The translations under genes and the position numbers were made by a program. This document shows positions 63,066 to 64,000 of a stretch of DNA of 64,000 nucleotides, piece after piece; position 1 is the stretch's first letter; each line of letters begins with the position of its first letter. Source of the stretch: Mycolicibacterium tokaiense (lineage in GTDB: Bacteria > Actinomycetota > Actinomycetes > Mycobacteriales > Mycobacteriaceae); contig NZ_AP022600.1 of NCBI RefSeq assembly GCF_010725885.1, forward strand, positions 3,844,001 to 3,908,000, in the 5' to 3' direction. Below the pieces are notes generated by a model. It did not search any database, had not been told where the DNA came from, and saw only the letters and a list, made by a program, of their open reading frames with translations.

Positions 63066-63118
63066 TGGCTGTGGATGACGGAACACGGCGATCTCACGAG
63101 TCGGCGCAGACCCCCGCC

Positions 63119-63458
63119 ATGGGAAACCGGGCAAATTTTGTGGCGATCGAAAACGGCCAGTGGAGACTGCACTATGACCACTGGGCAGGGTGTCGGATGC
63201 TTGACGCGGCCCGACCTCGACGTGGGCAAAGGCATCACCGCAGCGCGGGACTGGCCGCAGGGACGCATCTTTCAGAGCTTCGAAGAGAGCCCGTTGGGCC
63301 AGATGGACAAGCTCATCGGCCTGCTGTCCGATGTCGCCCCAGGTCTTGCGGTCGGTCCTGACGCGGTTGCCGACAGGCCAGGGCGGCCGACCAGTGCGGA
63401 GTGGGCAGCTTTTGAACGGGCATGCGCTGACGTGGTGGCGGGTGCGGCGGCGCACTGA
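63119..63458 (+). pseudogene. Frame-broken gene, family unidentified
   Basis: ATG 63119 opens a frame MGNRANFVAIENGQWRLHYD continuing HWAGCRMLDA that looks like the N-terminus of a larger actinobacterial family. Near 63205 the coding signal moves to the +1 frame, which continues RPDLDVGKGITAARDWPQGR to ADVVAGAAAH and the stop at 63456-63458. The second part also has its own ATG at 63174 (94 residues), so an intact small gene 63174-63458 is the alternative. A frameshift or deletion remnant seems more likely. A sequencing error would give the same picture. Confidence 0.45.
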
Positions 63459-63514
63459 AAACCCCTGTGTCACTTGCGTATCTGGTGTCACATCACGCTG
63501 ATTCTTGTCGGTAG

Positions 63515-63530
63515 TCGCACGTATGTTCGA
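63515..63530 (+). promoter_or_regulatory. LexA/SOS box of the second 13E12 gene
   Basis: TCGCACGTATGTTCGA differs from the SOS consensus TCGAAC-N4-GTTCGA at one fixed position and ends 3 bp before the ATG at 63534, the same layout as at 4526-4541. Confidence 0.7.
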
Positions 63531-63533
63531 TGT

Positions 63534-64000
63534 ATGGGAACGTCAGCTGTCGCCGATCGCGAGGCGATGCTGGCTGCCCTGACCCAGATGGAAGAGCTGA
63601 CCGCCCGGATGAATCGGCTGTCGATCGACGCGTTCTCCGATGTCGAGTTGTTGGCGCTGCAGCAGCGTCGTGAAGCTGTCGCTCGTGCGCAGCCGGTGCT
63701 CGATCATCGGGTGTATCAGCGGATCACGTCTCAGAGTTCACCGGTCTCGTTGGGTGCCAAGAGTTACGCCGCGGTGTTGTCGCAGCGGTTGCGGATTTCC
63801 AGCTCTGAGGCGCGCCGCCGGTTGGATGAGGCGGCGTCGTTGGGGCCGCGGACCTCGCTGACCGGTGAACCGATGGCACCCTCCATGCCCACCTTCGCGC
63901 GCGGTCAGGCCCTGGGGTTGATCGGCGCCGAGCACATCAAGCATGTGCGGTGGTTTTTCCGTGAGCTGCCCGGGTTCGTGGATTTTCAGACCCGGGAGAA
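63534..64000 (+). CDS. 13E12-repeat family protein (DUF222), truncated by window end
   Basis: The first 155 residues of a second DUF222 protein; the HNH part would be beyond the right edge. Family features: MLAALTQMEELTARMNRLSI, SYAAVLSQRLRISSSEARRR and FARGQALGLIGAEHIKHVRW. The ATG at 63534 is placed by the SOS box 3 bp upstream. It differs clearly in sequence from the 13E12 gene at 3.3-4.5 kb, so this is not a recent duplication. Confidence 0.85.
   Translation, partial: MGTSAVADREAMLAALTQMEELTARMNRLSIDAFSDVELLALQQRREAVARAQPVLDHRVYQRITSQSSPVSLGAKSYAAVLSQRLRISSSEARRRLDEAASLGPRTSLTGEPMAPSMPTFARGQALGLIGAEHIKHVRWFFRELPGFVDFQTRE

Overview
The window is 64 kb of a high-GC actinobacterial chromosome, almost certainly a rapidly growing or environmental Mycobacterium (Mycolicibacterium). 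The evidence is the gene set and order: fadE23/fadE24/hisN, fprA, prfB-mscS-ftsE-ftsX-smpB close to a 368-nt tmRNA gene, pgm next to a crcB pair and a DUF190 gene, mycobactin genes mbtK/mbtL/mbtM, two 13E12-repeat (DUF222/HNH) genes, an lldD2-like gene and CYP125-like P450. No phage, plasmid, insertion sequence or CRISPR array was seen. Most of the window is core or lineage-specific chromosome rather than an island.

Layout. 1-7 kb: fadE23 (cut by the left edge), fadE24 behind a 30-bp palindrome, hisN, a small membrane protein, a 13E12/HNH gene under a perfect mycobacterial SOS box, an XRE-cupin regulator with an FDOR/PPOX oxidoreductase, and fprA. 7-15 kb: prfB, an MscS-type channel, a Thr/Pro-rich membrane protein, ftsE, ftsX, smpB, an EamA transporter that seems to start at CTG, a TPR-AAA ATPase and a TPR membrane protein, tightly packed. 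15-19 kb: a mycothiol-dependent-type enzyme, then a self-contained unit of DUF2848 enzyme, MHS transporter and GntR/FCD regulator sharing three copies of one operator (ATAC-N5-GTAT), then ssrA with its terminator. 20-33 kb: accessory metabolism, with Zn-dehydrogenase/TetR, membrane protein plus arylsulfatase, secreted SGNH hydrolase, lipoprotein gamma-glutamyltransferase plus VOC protein, SDR, HsaA-like monooxygenase, TetR, P450, LOG protein and a LigD-type polymerase.

33-43 kb: a proteasome-like Ntn hydrolase with complete Thr1/Asp17/Lys33, a carotenoid remnant (intact crtB and a Rieske protein beside a decayed crtI), sodA, and a mycobactin locus (mbtK facing mbtL-mbtM, with an IdeR-like box before mbtL). 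A fluoride-export operon of two crcB genes and DUF190 follows. 43-51 kb: pgm, an MFS exporter, tRNA-Ala(GGC), a DUF2510 membrane protein, DUF3297, and a type III PKS/UbiA/methyltransferase set. 51-64 kb: a Zn alcohol dehydrogenase, a DDN-like deazaflavin enzyme, lldD under two tandem 17-bp operators exactly 21 bp apart, a hemerythrin protein, a 1088-residue SARP/AAA regulator with a SnoaL protein, DUF899, purU, TetR plus a CYP125-like P450, a frame-broken gene, and a second 13E12 gene with an SOS box just before its ATG.

The candidates most worth following are the orphan Ntn hydrolase, the DUF2848/MHS/GntR module, the type III PKS/UbiA/methyltransferase set, the TPR-AAA plus TPR-membrane pair, the lldD double operator, and the SOS-box/13E12 architecture found at both ends. 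Gene names rest on recognised motifs and remembered mycobacterial synteny; no database search was run.
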